Shown: piece by piece, positions 7,839 to 16,401 of the stretch
Numbering within the stretch: position 1 is the first letter of the stretch
How the letters are laid out: every line of letters starts with the position of its first letter
Origin: CATQHS01 sp965203375
Lineage (GTDB): Bacteria; Actinomycetota; Acidimicrobiia; Acidimicrobiales; Aldehydirespiratoraceae
DNA length: 64,000 bases
Assembly: GCA_965203375.1 (NCBI GenBank)
Contig: OZ241886.1
Location: 3,472,001 to 3,536,000 of the forward strand
Direction of reading: 5' to 3'
Position numbers and translations under genes: made by a program
The notes under the pieces: model-generated
What the model was told of the DNA's origin: nothing
What the model saw: the letters and a program-made list of their open reading frames with translations, nothing else
The model's database searches: none

Positions 7839-9011
7839 TCAGCCCCAGAGGCCGGCGATGGGGACGGCCTCGATGTCGGTGGCCAGCCTGCGGCGGTGCC
7901 GGCCCGTGTGGAACACCACTCCCCCGGCGAACTGCTCTGGGGGGATCTGATCGCGCAGCCAGGCGATGTGGCGGGCGTCTCTTTGCGTCGGTGCGCTGCT
8001 CGTCTTCACCTCGAAGGCCGCCACCCTGAAACCGAACTCGGCGATCAGGTCGATCTCGTGCTCTCCCCGCTGGGAGCGCAGGTGATGAAGCTGCACGGGA
8101 CGGCTCGACGCTTCGGCCTCGGCTCGGAGTTGGGCGGCCACGTAAGTGTCGATGACGCGGCCCCGGGCGTTCGGGTCGCGCCGGGCCGCGTCGAAGTCCA
8201 CCCCGGACAGCCAGGCCGCGAGGCCGGAGTCGGTGATGTAGCGCTTGGGGGTGGACGTGAGGCGCTTCAGGCGGTTGGAGCGCCAGGCGGGAACGTCAGC
8301 GACGAGCCGCAAGACGCTGAGGATCTCGTGATAGCCCGCCGCGGTCTTGCGATCCAGGCCGGCCGACTCGGCGAGGGCCGTATCGGCGACCACCCCGGCG
8401 GTGTGCAGCGCGCACGCCTGCAGATAGCGGCGCATCCGCTCCGGGCTGCGGCGGCGGCCGCGACCGTTGTCGTGCTCGCCGAGATCGCGGGTTGCGACGG
8501 CCTGGACATAGCCGCGCATCCATCGGGCTCGCCGGCCGAGGTCGGGGGCCTCCACCGCGGCCGGGAAGCCGCCGGCCAGCGCGAGCTGCAGGTAGCCGAG
8601 TATGTCGGGGGGGTCGGCCGGCACCGCGAAACGGGCCGGGGTGTCCCAGCGGTCGAACAGCGAGAGCGCGGCCGCGTCGCCGAAACGCTCGCGGCCGGTG
8701 AGCGGCCAGAGCTGGACGTCCAGGAAGCGGCCCGTGCCCGGCCACAATCCGGCAATCAAGTCGCTGCGGGCCGAGCCTGTGACGATGTAGCGGCCGGGGC
8801 GCCGGTCGGCGTCCACGGTCCGCTTGACCGCCCCCAGAACCTCCGGAGCGTGCTGCCACTCGTCCAACAGCAGAGGGAACGGGCCGACCGAGATGGCCGC
8901 GCCCGGGTCGTCCAGCACGAGGCTGCGCTCCTCGGGCCGGTCGAGGCGCAGCACCGACTCGGCCAAGCGCTGCGATGTCGTCGTCTTGCCCACCGCCCGC
9001 GGCCCGGTCAC
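7839..9011 (-). CDS. P-loop ATPase with C-terminal DUF4143 domain; start unclear
   Basis: This is an AAA-type ATPase of the large family with a Walker A near the N-terminus (GPRAVGKTTT), a Walker B-like LLLDEWQH, and a DUF4143 domain with a nuclease-like EHEIDLIAEFGFRVAAFEVK motif. Function is poorly known for the family. Family-like coding sequence continues upstream of GTG 9011 to about 9083 (reading DGYISRLADRTLAADL), but no ATG, GTG or TTG exists before the in-frame TAG at 9095-9093. Either an ATC or ATT start is used or the 5' end has decayed. A divergent-orientation paralogue is at 10258-11583. Confidence 0.75.
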   Translation of the reverse strand: MTGPRAVGKTTTSQRLAESVLRLDRPEERSLVLDDPGAAISVGPFPLLLDEWQHAPEVLGAVKRTVDADRRPGRYIVTGSARSDLIAGLWPGTGRFLDVQLWPLTGRERFGDAAALSLFDRWDTPARFAVPADPPDILGYLQLALAGGFPAAVEAPDLGRRARWMRGYVQAVATRDLGEHDNGRGRRRSPERMRRYLQACALHTAGVVADTALAESAGLDRKTAAGYHEILSVLRLVADVPAWRSNRLKRLTSTPKRYITDSGLAAWLSGVDFDAARRDPNARGRVIDTYVAAQLRAEAEASSRPVQLHHLRSQRGEHEIDLIAEFGFRVAAFEVKTSSAPTQRDARHIAWLRDQIPPEQFAGGVVFHTGRHRRRLATDIEAVPIAGLWG

Positions 9012-9327
9012 GAGAACAGCGGGCCACCCCTGCAGGTCAGCGGCGAGGGTGCGGTCAGCGAGGCGGGAAATGTATCCGTCGATGCGGACAGCCTACCGCA
9101 CCCTACAATTCATACACAATTTTGAGGACTACTTCTTACACAAATCCGTGACTGATTTCTCCCCGAGTTCGTGAGAGGCTGCGCATAGAGGCCCATCCCG
9201 GAATCGCCTTCGCACGGGCCGAGCGGCCAGCGCGCCGGGCTAGCCGCGGGGCCCGACGTGTGGTAGGTCGTCGGATTGCTGCAAGACCTGAGCGGCAGCG
9301 TCGAGGAGCGAGCCGCCGACTGCCCTC
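9012..9327. other. Gap between ATPase and EVE-like gene: ATPase 5' extension, AT-rich stretch and a possible gene relic
   Basis: Bases 9012-9083 continue the ATPase frame without a start. Bases 9100-9170 are AT-rich with TACACAA repeated at about 9113 and 9156, a likely promoter area for the minus-strand ATPase. From about 9425 to 9240 a minus-strand frame reads HCAEYGEPFW, then a TAG at 9386-9384, then about 48 codons with normal high-GC usage to TAG at 9242. It looks like a decayed gene end of unknown identity. No RNA gene was seen. Confidence 0.4.
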
Positions 9328-9999
9328 TTAAGCCTCACCACCACGGTCGCGCCGCTGGAAGCGTCTTCGCAGATGCCGTACTGCTACCAGAACGGCTCGC
9401 CATATTCGGCGCAATGCGTTCTGTTGTCGGGCCTGACAAAGGGGGGTCTGGTGTTCAATTAGTGGTGTGTCATTCGGTTTTGGTGAGGGCTGCTCTTCCT
9501 CGTTTGACCTTGGCGGTGGTGTAATCCGGGGTTTTGGTCCAGGTGAGGGGATTTGGGGTTGTGGTTCCAGTAGCTCAAAGAGTTGCTTCACCGCTGTTGG
9601 CTCGAGCTTAGTGATATTAAACCCCTGCTTGCCGCAGTGATCAAAAACATCGTCCAGTTTGCCCTGCTTTACATAGTTACGGATATCTATGAGTTCAGTG
9701 GATTTTTGAAAATATTGAAGCTCTCCGATTTTGAAGGTAGCTCTATCGTCACTAACACTGCTCACAATAATACTACATGCAAGCCGTCCTTTGTAAGTTT
9801 CATTGGGCACTGTTGAGGTGTAATACAGCACAAGCAGATCGCCTGATTTTACCGTGCCGTGGTCTCTGTTGTATCTGTTTTTCCATCTCTCTGATTTATA
9901 ATCCCTTGCTTTCCTTTCCCAATGCACATTAGAATAGCTACGATTTTGTATGATGGTGTTGTAGCCTTTGGGGTTGACTTGAACTAGGAAGCTGTTCAT
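9328..9999 (-). CDS. EVE/PUA-like domain protein, AT-rich
   Basis: The start at ATG 9999 (MNSFLVQVNPKGYN) is supported by AGGAGAG just upstream; a longer frame from 10044 lacks this. The protein is 223 residues. Residues 1-140 resemble the EVE fold of modified-base-binding proteins: an opening beta strand, W-rich helix, then VKSGDLLVLYYTS. It is followed by a Pro-rich linker (about 145-180) and a basic tail rich in Arg. The first three quarters are strikingly AT-rich for this genome and the tail is GC-rich, suggesting transferred DNA whose 3' end runs into host sequence. EVE proteins often accompany restriction or defence genes. The fold assignment is by eye. Confidence 0.55.
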   Translation of the reverse strand: MNSFLVQVNPKGYNTIIQNRSYSNVHWERKARDYKSERWKNRYNRDHGTVKSGDLLVLYYTSTVPNETYKGRLACSIIVSSVSDDRATFKIGELQYFQKSTELIDIRNYVKQGKLDDVFDHCGKQGFNITKLEPTAVKQLFELLEPQPQIPSPGPKPRITPPPRSNEEEQPSPKPNDTPLIEHQTPLCQARQQNALRRIWRAVLVAVRHLRRRFQRRDRGGEA

Positions 10000-10199
10000 C
10001 GGGGACTCTCCTGCACCTTTGACGTTGGGGCCACTGCCCGGCACAGCCTACTGGCGCGCCGTAGCGGATCGAGCGAGGAGGAGCAACATGGCGTTACCAT
10101 CAAAGCTAGGATAACCAGACGGCCTCGCGGCCCCTCAAGCTCGACCGCGCCGAAACGCAGGTCGGCACGACAAGCCGCTGGCGATGCTCATATTGTATG

Positions 10200-10226
10200 T
10201 TGTTTTTGGTATGAACTGTATATAAT
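10200..10226 (+). promoter_or_regulatory. Likely promoter for the second DUF4143 ATPase
   Basis: A consensus -10 TATAAT lies at 10221-10226 in an AT-rich stretch, with a weak -35 TTGTTT at 10200-10205 (15-base spacer). It lies about 30 bases upstream of the GTG at 10258. Confidence 0.45.
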
Positions 10227-10257
10227 TTAGGTCTCAGAGTGGATAATCGCTAGGACG

Positions 10258-11583
10258 GTGGATGGCGCTGAGCGGAGACGGGGTGTTCTCGTGATTGAGC
10301 CGACGGGAGAAGATGCCAACACCTTGGCCCCTGTCGGCTACCGGGCCAGGGTCGTGGACGCTGAGGCGCGCCGGGCCCTTGGCGCGGCCGGATGGCTGGT
10401 GCTGGAGGGGCCCCGAGCCTGCGGCAAGACATGGACCGGGCTGCGGTTCGCCCGCAGCGCGGTCCGCCTCGACGCGGATGTCGACGCCCGCACGATTGGC
10501 GAGGTTGAGCCTGCCGCTTTGCTGGAGGGCGCGGCCCCGCGACTGCTCGACGAGTGGCAGATGCTGCCCGCGGTGTGGAACCACGTTCGCCATGCTTGCG
10601 ACTCCAGCGGCGGCCGCGGCTTGTTCATCCTGGCCGGTTCGGCGCAACCGGCTGACGACGCGACCCGCCACACGGGCGCGGGTCGGGTGCGCAGGATCAG
10701 GATGCGTCCGATGTCGCTGTTCGAGTCGGGGGACTCCTCGGGAGAAGTGTCGCTGGCCGATCTCCTCGCCAACACGCCGTGTAGCGCGACGCGGCCAGCC
10801 GCCGGTCTGCGCGATGTCGCCGCCATGCTGTGCCGAGGCGGATGGCCAGGGCAGCTTGACCTGCCGCTGCCGGAGGTGCAACAGAATCTCCGCGGCTACC
10901 TGTCGGAGGTCGCTCGCACCGATGTGGGAAGGCTGGAAGGCCAGGCATCCCACCGGCCCGGCGGGGTGGAGAAGCTTCTGAAATCGGTGGCCCGCAACAC
11001 CGCGACGGAGGCGAGCAACTCGACGCTGGCGGCCGATGTGGAGCCTGAGCCTCTGCACCGGCACAGCGTCCGCGCCTACCTGGAGGCGCTCCGTCGCCTG
11101 TTCGTGCTGGAGGAGCAACCGGCCTGGACGGTGCGGCTGCGCTCCAGGGCGGCGCTGCGCACATCGCCCAAGCGGCATCTGGCCGACCCGTCTCTGGCCG
11201 CGGCGGCGCTCGGCACCGACCCAGACCGGCTGATGTCGGACCCCTCGACGCTTGGCCTCTTGTTCGAGTCGCTGGTTGTGCGCGATCTGCGGGTGCTGGC
11301 CCAGCCGTTGGACGGGCGGGTGTTCCACCTGCGAGACGCGGCGGGCCGAGAGGCCGACGCCATCGTCGAGTGCCCCGACGGGCGATGGCTGGCCGCTGAG
11401 ATCAAACTCGGCGGGCCTGACGCCATCGACGCGGCGGCTCGATCACTGCTGCGTTTGGCCTCCGAGCTTCAAAGCGACCGCCTCGACCAGCGCGCCGCGT
11501 TGGTTGTGATCACCGCCGTGGGATACGGCTACACCCGCCCCGATGGTGTCCGAGTCATTCCCATCACCGCCCTCGGCCCCTAA
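10258..11583 (+). CDS. P-loop ATPase with DUF4143-type C-terminal domain (paralogue)
   Basis: This 441-residue protein has Walker A GPRACGKTWT at about residue 55, RLLDEWQMLP (Walker B region) near 100, a winged-helix-like centre, and a C-terminal EADAIVECPDGRWLAAEIKLGG motif typical of the nuclease-like DUF4143 end. It is a distant paralogue of the gene at 7839-9011, lying on the other side of the EVE-like gene. GTG 10291 is an alternative start, since family similarity begins only around GYRARVVDAEA. Cellular role is unknown. Confidence 0.8.
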   Translation: MDGAERRRGVLVIEPTGEDANTLAPVGYRARVVDAEARRALGAAGWLVLEGPRACGKTWTGLRFARSAVRLDADVDARTIGEVEPAALLEGAAPRLLDEWQMLPAVWNHVRHACDSSGGRGLFILAGSAQPADDATRHTGAGRVRRIRMRPMSLFESGDSSGEVSLADLLANTPCSATRPAAGLRDVAAMLCRGGWPGQLDLPLPEVQQNLRGYLSEVARTDVGRLEGQASHRPGGVEKLLKSVARNTATEASNSTLAADVEPEPLHRHSVRAYLEALRRLFVLEEQPAWTVRLRSRAALRTSPKRHLADPSLAAAALGTDPDRLMSDPSTLGLLFESLVVRDLRVLAQPLDGRVFHLRDAAGREADAIVECPDGRWLAAEIKLGGPDAIDAAARSLLRLASELQSDRLDQRAALVVITAVGYGYTRPDGVRVIPITALGP

Positions 11584-11588
11584 CCGGC

Positions 11589-11612
11589 CAGCCCAAGAGG
11601 TCGGCGATGGGG
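11589..11612 (-). pseudogene. Relic of a third DUF4143 gene end
   Basis: This stretch matches the last codons of the 7839-9011 gene at 22 of 24 positions (compare 7840-7863) in the same minus orientation, reading PIADLLG against PIAGLWG. No further similarity is visible on either side. It suggests an older copy was mostly deleted here. Confidence 0.35.
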
Positions 11613-11631
11613 CCGCCCGAGTGGGGTCTGG

Positions 11632-14600
11632 CTACTGATTGCCGAGTCGATGGAGGGCTCGGCGGATTAGGCCGCAGGTCGCGTCGATCTTCCAAGCGTT
11701 GTCGGCCAGAGGGTGGGCACCGCGGGCCCAGGCTTCGGCGACTTGATCCAACACGGCCGCGTCGTCGAGGCGGCGGCCACGGAGCTGGTCCTCGGTGCGG
11801 GCGGCCCGGTAGGGCACGGGGGCGACCGCCCCTAGTGCCACCCGGGCGTCGCGGATGACGCCGCTGTCGTCGATGTCCAGCGACACCGCGGCCGAGCAGA
11901 CGGCGAAGTCGCCGGCGTACTTGGCCATCTTCTCGAAGGCCGACCGCCTCCGGCGGGCCGCGGCCGGCACCGTCACCGCGGCCAGCAGCTCCCCCGCCGC
12001 CAGCGCCGACTCGCCCGGGCCCTGATACAAGCCGCCTATGGAGACCTCACGGTGCCGCGGGCCGGGACCTGACGAGTGGGCGTCGGCGTCCAAGGCCAGC
12101 AGGCCGGTTGCCAGATCCGACGGCGTCACTGCCTGGCAGCGGTGGGCGCCGAGCACCGCGTGGTGGAAGCGGTGCTCGCCCAGCACCGCGTAGCAGGGGC
12201 AGGTCCAGCCTCCCCGCTTGTAGCAGTTGAACCCGTTTCGGTAGAAGGAGCAGCGCTTCTGCTGCAGCAGGTTGCCGCCCACGGTGGCCATCTCCCGGAT
12301 CTGGGGGGTGGCCAGCCCGTCCAGCAATTCCACCAGCATCCGGTCGCCCGGCAGCGGGTTGCTCACGCCGCCAAGCCGATCCTCCGGCACCGATGCGGAC
12401 TCGTCGCCAAAACGGTCCTCCGACACCGAGGCCAGTTCGTCGTCGTGCCCATCACCCGGTGCGGCTTGGCCGGACAGGAAGCGGCGCAGGTCGGCCAGGG
12501 TCGTTCCGGCACCGATGTGCAGGCCCCCGTCGCCGGTCTCGCGCAAATCCCGCAGCGACCGCACCGTGCTCAGGTCGATCAGGCGCACCGGAGAGGCCAC
12601 CCGCTGGTCGCGGGCCACCAGCAGGTCGGTGCCGCCGGCCAGGTAGGCCGAACCGGGGGCACAGGCGGCTGCCGCGGCCTCGACGGTGGAAGGACGGTCC
12701 AGGGCGGTCACCGGGGCCGGGGCGGACACAGACGGCCGGGTCCGATCGGCGCCCCAGCGGTGCAGGACCCGGTGCAGCCCCCGGGGGTAGAGCCAGCGGA
12801 CCGCGGCGGTCCACCACCGCGACGGCCGCCACAGGATCGACCGGGGTCGCATCGGGGGCCGGTTCCAGCCCCGGAGCTTGTCGGGGGTGACGGGCAGCTC
12901 CCGCACCCTCATCCCGGTGGCGTGGGCCACCGCGTTGGCCACCGCGGCCGGGGTGGGCACCACCCCGATCTCGCCCAGGCCCTTGGCCCCGTACGGGCCG
13001 GCCGGGTCGGCCCCGTCCAAGAAGACGGCCCGGACGGCGGGCACATCGCCGGCTCGGGGCGCGGCGTATTCCAGGTAGCTGGGGTTGACCAAGTGGCCGC
13101 CTTCGTGGACCAACTCCTCGCCCAGAGCCGCGCCCAGGCCCATCACCATCGCCCCGACGGCTTGGCCCTCGGCTCCGGCCGGGTTCAAGACGGCGCCCGA
13201 GTCATGCACCGACACGGCGTCGGTCACCCGGACCTGGCTGGTGTCGGGATCGACCTCCACCTCCACCGCCTGCACGCAGAAGGAGTAGGCCGGGGAGAAG
13301 TGGCCTCGGCCGGTGGCCTTGTCCATCTTGTCCACGTCGGTCAGGTAGCTGCCCTCCGCCCGGAGCCGGCCCTCCGCGGCGGGGTCGGCCAGGGCCACCA
13401 GGTCCCCGATGTCGATGGCCTCGCCGTTCGCCCGGGCCTGGCCGCCGGCCAGGGTCACCTCGGAGGGGTCCGCACCGAGCTTGGCCGCGGCCGCCTCGGC
13501 CAGCACCCGGGCCGCTTGACGAGCGGCGTCGCCCACGGAATGGCCGCTCCACATCGTGCCCCTCGACGACCAAGCCCCCAGGTCGGGGGGCGCGTCCTGG
13601 CTGTCCATCATGGTCACCGACACGTCGTCGAAGTCCACCCCCAGCTCGGCGGCGGCGATCTGGCGCAGCAGGGCGGCCTGGCCGGTGCCGGCGTCGGCCC
13701 CGGCGAAGCAGACCTCGACGGCGCCGTCGGGGCGGACCTCCACCGCCGCCTCCGACAGCTCGGAGTGCTCGAAGGCGTTGGCCCCCGACACGTGGACGGC
13801 GGCGGCCATCCCCACCCCCCGGCCGGTGCCGGCCCAGTCCTGCTTGGCGTCCCAGCCGATCTCGTCTCGGGCCCGCTCCAGGCACTCGACCAGCCGGGCC
13901 GAGCCGAGCCGCCAGCCGGTCAGGGTCTCGTCGCCGGCCCGGTTGGCGTTGCGGATGCGCATCTCGGCCCGGTCGATGCCCAGCTCGTCGGCCAGCTCGT
14001 CGAACTGGGACTCCATGGCGAAGGTCATCTGCGGGTTGCCGTAGCCCCGGAACGATGCGCCAGGCTGCTTGTTGGTGTAGGTCAGCCGGGCCCGGGCCTT
14101 GCATCCCTGGAGTCGGTACAGGTTGGCGGCCAGCATGGTGGCGAACACGGCCACCGACGGCCCGGCGTGGTTGTAGGCGCCGTTGTCAATCTCCAGCGAG
14201 CAGTCCCGGTGGGTGAGCGCGCCGTCGGCGGTCGCCCCGGTGGTCAGCTCGATGTCGAAGGGGTGGCGGATGGCGGTGGCGGAGAACTCCTCGGCCCGGT
14301 CCAGCGCCAGCCGCACCGGCCGGCCGGTGCGCATCGACAGGGCGGCGGCGATGACCTCGTGGGCCCCGGCCTTGGCCTTGGCCCCGAAGCCGCCCCCCAC
14401 CGCCACCGGGTGGGTGTGGACCTGGTCCATGTCCAGCCCCAGCAGGTGCGCCACCTCCTTGCGCACGAACCAGGGGGCCTGGGTGGAGACCCACAGGTCC
14501 ATCCGCTGGGCGGCGGGGTCCCATTCGGCCACCACCGAGTGCGGCTCCATGCACAGGTGGGCGGCGGGCCGGTAGCGGTAGGCGCCGGTTGCGGTGGCCG

Positions 14601-15102
14601 CGGCCTGCGACCGGGCCCCCTCGAAATCGCCGTAGGTCCGGTCGATCTCCAGGGCCACGTTGTCGGGGGCGCAGGCGTGGATGGGGGCGGCGCCGGGGCA
14701 GCGGGATTGGCCGGGGTCGGTGGCGGCCAGCAACCGGGCGTAGGCGACGTCGATGAGCCCGAGGGCGGCCTCGGCCGCCTCGGGGGTCTCGGCCGCCACC
14801 GCCGCCACCTCCTCGCCCACGAAGCGGACCCGGTCCCGGGCCAGCGCGGCGCGGTCCCGGAACGGCTCGCCCAGGTGCAGGTAGGTGACATCGGGCAGGT
14901 CGGCGGCGGTGATCACCGCGGCCACCCCGTCGAGGGCCCGGGCCCGGGCGGCGTCGACGGACCGGATCTCGGCGTGAGGGTGGGGGCTGCGCAGCACCCG
15001 GGCCACGAGCATTCCGGGGCGGCGGACGTCGGTGGTGTAGACGGCCGCCCCCGAGGTCCGCTCCTCCCACAAGTCGGGTCGCACCCGCTGCCCGACGGCC
15101 AC
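11632..15102 (-). CDS. Xanthine dehydrogenase-family protein: molybdopterin domain fused to FAD domain
   Basis: Residues 1 to about 745 form the molybdenum-cofactor subunit (GGGFGAKAKAG, ASFRGYGNPQMTFAMES, and KGLGEIG with the catalytic Glu). A basic linker leads to an FAD-binding CO-dehydrogenase-flavoprotein domain at about 800-1156 (YLAGGTDLLVARD, ATVGGNLLQQ). After NLLQQ comes a Cys-rich insert (RC-x8-C-x7-CPC) resembling FAD subunits that carry extra cysteines, followed by PSDLA. The order MoCo-FAD is the reverse of eukaryotic xanthine dehydrogenase. The 2Fe-2S subunit lies 3 bases upstream, so the complex is probably a two-gene cytoplasmic hydroxylase of a purine or another N-heterocycle or aldehyde. 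A 12-13 residue repeat (DELASVSEDRFG / DESASVPEDRLG) sits in the FAD domain. Confidence 0.88.
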   Translation of the reverse strand: MAVGQRVRPDLWEERTSGAAVYTTDVRRPGMLVARVLRSPHPHAEIRSVDAARARALDGVAAVITAADLPDVTYLHLGEPFRDRAALARDRVRFVGEEVAAVAAETPEAAEAALGLIDVAYARLLAATDPGQSRCPGAAPIHACAPDNVALEIDRTYGDFEGARSQAAATATGAYRYRPAAHLCMEPHSVVAEWDPAAQRMDLWVSTQAPWFVRKEVAHLLGLDMDQVHTHPVAVGGGFGAKAKAGAHEVIAAALSMRTGRPVRLALDRAEEFSATAIRHPFDIELTTGATADGALTHRDCSLEIDNGAYNHAGPSVAVFATMLAANLYRLQGCKARARLTYTNKQPGASFRGYGNPQMTFAMESQFDELADELGIDRAEMRIRNANRAGDETLTGWRLGSARLVECLERARDEIGWDAKQDWAGTGRGVGMAAAVHVSGANAFEHSELSEAAVEVRPDGAVEVCFAGADAGTGQAALLRQIAAAELGVDFDDVSVTMMDSQDAPPDLGAWSSRGTMWSGHSVGDAARQAARVLAEAAAAKLGADPSEVTLAGGQARANGEAIDIGDLVALADPAAEGRLRAEGSYLTDVDKMDKATGRGHFSPAYSFCVQAVEVEVDPDTSQVRVTDAVSVHDSGAVLNPAGAEGQAVGAMVMGLGAALGEELVHEGGHLVNPSYLEYAAPRAGDVPAVRAVFLDGADPAGPYGAKGLGEIGVVPTPAAVANAVAHATGMRVRELPVTPDKLRGWNRPPMRPRSILWRPSRWWTAAVRWLYPRGLHRVLHRWGADRTRPSVSAPAPVTALDRPSTVEAAAAACAPGSAYLAGGTDLLVARDQRVASPVRLIDLSTVRSLRDLRETGDGGLHIGAGTTLADLRRFLSGQAAPGDGHDDELASVSEDRFGDESASVPEDRLGGVSNPLPGDRMLVELLDGLATPQIREMATVGGNLLQQKRCSFYRNGFNCYKRGGWTCPCYAVLGEHRFHHAVLGAHRCQAVTPSDLATGLLALDADAHSSGPGPRHREVSIGGLYQGPGESALAAGELLAAVTVPAAARRRRSAFEKMAKYAGDFAVCSAAVSLDIDDSGVIRDARVALGAVAPVPYRAARTEDQLRGRRLDDAAVLDQVAEAWARGAHPLADNAWKIDATCGLIRRALHRLGNQ

Positions 15103-15105
15103 GGC

Positions 15106-15606
15106 TTACCGGGACAGGGAGTCGGCCACGGCCGCGACCACCCCGTTGTAGCCGGTGCAGCGGCAGAAGTTGCCCGACAGCCCAGACCGGACCGCCGCCT
15201 CGCCCTCCGCCGTCGTACCAGCGGGCACCGCTCCACTGTCACCTTCGCCGACCCCGGCCGCCTCCAGCATCTCGTGGCACCGCACGATGAGGCCCGGCGT
15301 GCAGTACCCGCACTGGAGCCCGCCCCGGTCGGCGAAGGCCCGGCGCAGGTCAGCGGCCTCCGCCGCTATCCCCTCGACGGTGCGGACCGGCTCGGCCACC
15401 CGGGCGGCCAGGGTCAAACAGGCCAGCACGGCCCGGTCCCCCACCATCACCGTGCAGGCCCCGCAGTCGCCCCGGCCGCAGGCGTCCTTGGCCCCGGTCA
15501 GCCCGAGCCGGTCCCTCAGCACATCGACCAGCCGGGTGGTGGGCACCACATCGACATCTACTTCCTCGCCGTTCACAACCAGCCGGGCCACCAAACCTCC
15601 GCCCAT
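15106..15606 (-). CDS. 2Fe-2S subunit of molybdenum hydroxylase
   Basis: The 166-residue protein has the plant-ferredoxin cluster motif DACGRGDCGACTV and the second, helical-domain cluster CGYCTPG ... NFCRCTGY. It passes electrons from the molybdenum centre to FAD. An insertion (about 20 residues, GEGDSGAVPAGTT region) lies between the two halves of the second motif. It is followed after 3 bases by the fused MoCo-FAD gene and is transcribed first. Confidence 0.92.
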   Translation of the reverse strand: MGGGLVARLVVNGEEVDVDVVPTTRLVDVLRDRLGLTGAKDACGRGDCGACTVMVGDRAVLACLTLAARVAEPVRTVEGIAAEAADLRRAFADRGGLQCGYCTPGLIVRCHEMLEAAGVGEGDSGAVPAGTTAEGEAAVRSGLSGNFCRCTGYNGVVAAVADSLSR

Positions 15607-15690
15607 ACCCGAGGCAACCTACCTACCCGTCAGAACTCCCGCAGTCCCGCCGGGGTCACTTGCTGAGTTCCGGCCACCGCGTCAGAGTCC

Positions 15691-15730
15691 TTGCATTGGG
15701 GAGTTTTCTATGCCTACATTTTAGAATGTA
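15691..15730 (+). promoter_or_regulatory. Promoter with overlapping operator palindrome for the toxin-antitoxin pair
   Basis: TACATTTTAGAATGTA at 15715-15730 is a perfect inverted repeat (6-bp arms, 4-base loop). It overlaps a candidate -10 (TACATT), with TTGCAT at 15691-15696 as -35 (18-base spacer). AbrB-type antitoxins commonly autoregulate by binding such palindromes; the assignment here is inference. Confidence 0.55.
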
Positions 15731-15775
15731 AGGATACTATTCGTTTTGAAGGCGAAACAGGAGGTTACCCCCTTG

Positions 15776-16006
15776 ATGGAATCCACTATCACTGCCAAGG
15801 GGCAGACTACCTTGCCAGCGGCCGTGCGGGAATCGCTCTCAATCAAACCTGGTGACAAGGTACGGTACTTCATTCAGGACAACGGGGTTCTGATCCTTCC
15901 GGTCAAACCCGTCGAACATCTGCGCGGCATTCTGAGATACGACGGTCCGCCCGCCACGCTCGAGGACATGGAACGAGCCATCGTGGAGGGGGCGACCAAG
16001 CTGTGA
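15776..16006 (+). CDS. AbrB/MazE-type antitoxin
   Basis: The 76-residue protein begins MESTITAKGQTTLPAAVRES, the swapped-hairpin AbrB DNA-binding fold, followed by IKPGDKVRYFIQDNGVLILPV. The C-terminus (LEDMERAIVEGATKL) would wrap the toxin. AGGAGG at 15759-15764 lies 11 bases before the ATG and 8 before an in-frame TTG at 15773, so the TTG is also possible. The stop overlaps the toxin start (GTGA). Confidence 0.9.
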   Translation: MESTITAKGQTTLPAAVRESLSIKPGDKVRYFIQDNGVLILPVKPVEHLRGILRYDGPPATLEDMERAIVEGATKL

Positions 16007-16401
16007 TCGCTCTCGACACCAACGTGCTCGTCCGGTACTTCGTAGAAGACGATCCCGTACAGACCCCAGCGGCTCAAGAGCTAATAAACGGGTTGACTCC
16101 GCAAAACCCAGGCTTCATCAGTCGGGAAGTCGCAGTCGAAGTCGTCTGGGTGTTGGATCGGACCTACGGATTCTCGTCAGCTCAGATCGAGGAGACGCTG
16201 ATGAGGTTGATCGCCACGGACAGCCTGGCGGTCGAGGTTTCCCAGGACATCGCCCGGGCCGCCGCCGGATATGCCCGCGGCGAGGCCGACTTCGCCGACC
16301 TGATGATTCTCGCCGCGGCTAAACGGGCCGGAGCCAAACCGCTCTACACCTTCGACCGCAAGCTTGCCCGGTCGGCGGACGCGGCGCTTGTCCGAGTCTG
16401 A
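16003..16401 (+). CDS. PIN-domain toxin (VapC family RNase)
   Basis: This 132-residue PIN domain has the acidic Mg2+ site residues in place: ALDTN at the N-terminus, SREVAVEVVWVL, ARGEADFADLMI and YTFDRKLA. Such toxins cleave specific RNAs and are neutralised by the antitoxin encoded immediately upstream, with which the start overlaps by 4 bases. Its own 3' end overlaps the start of the acyl-CoA synthetase gene. Confidence 0.92.
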   Translation: MIALDTNVLVRYFVEDDPVQTPAAQELINGLTPQNPGFISREVAVEVVWVLDRTYGFSSAQIEETLMRLIATDSLAVEVSQDIARAAAGYARGEADFADLMILAAAKRAGAKPLYTFDRKLARSADAALVRV

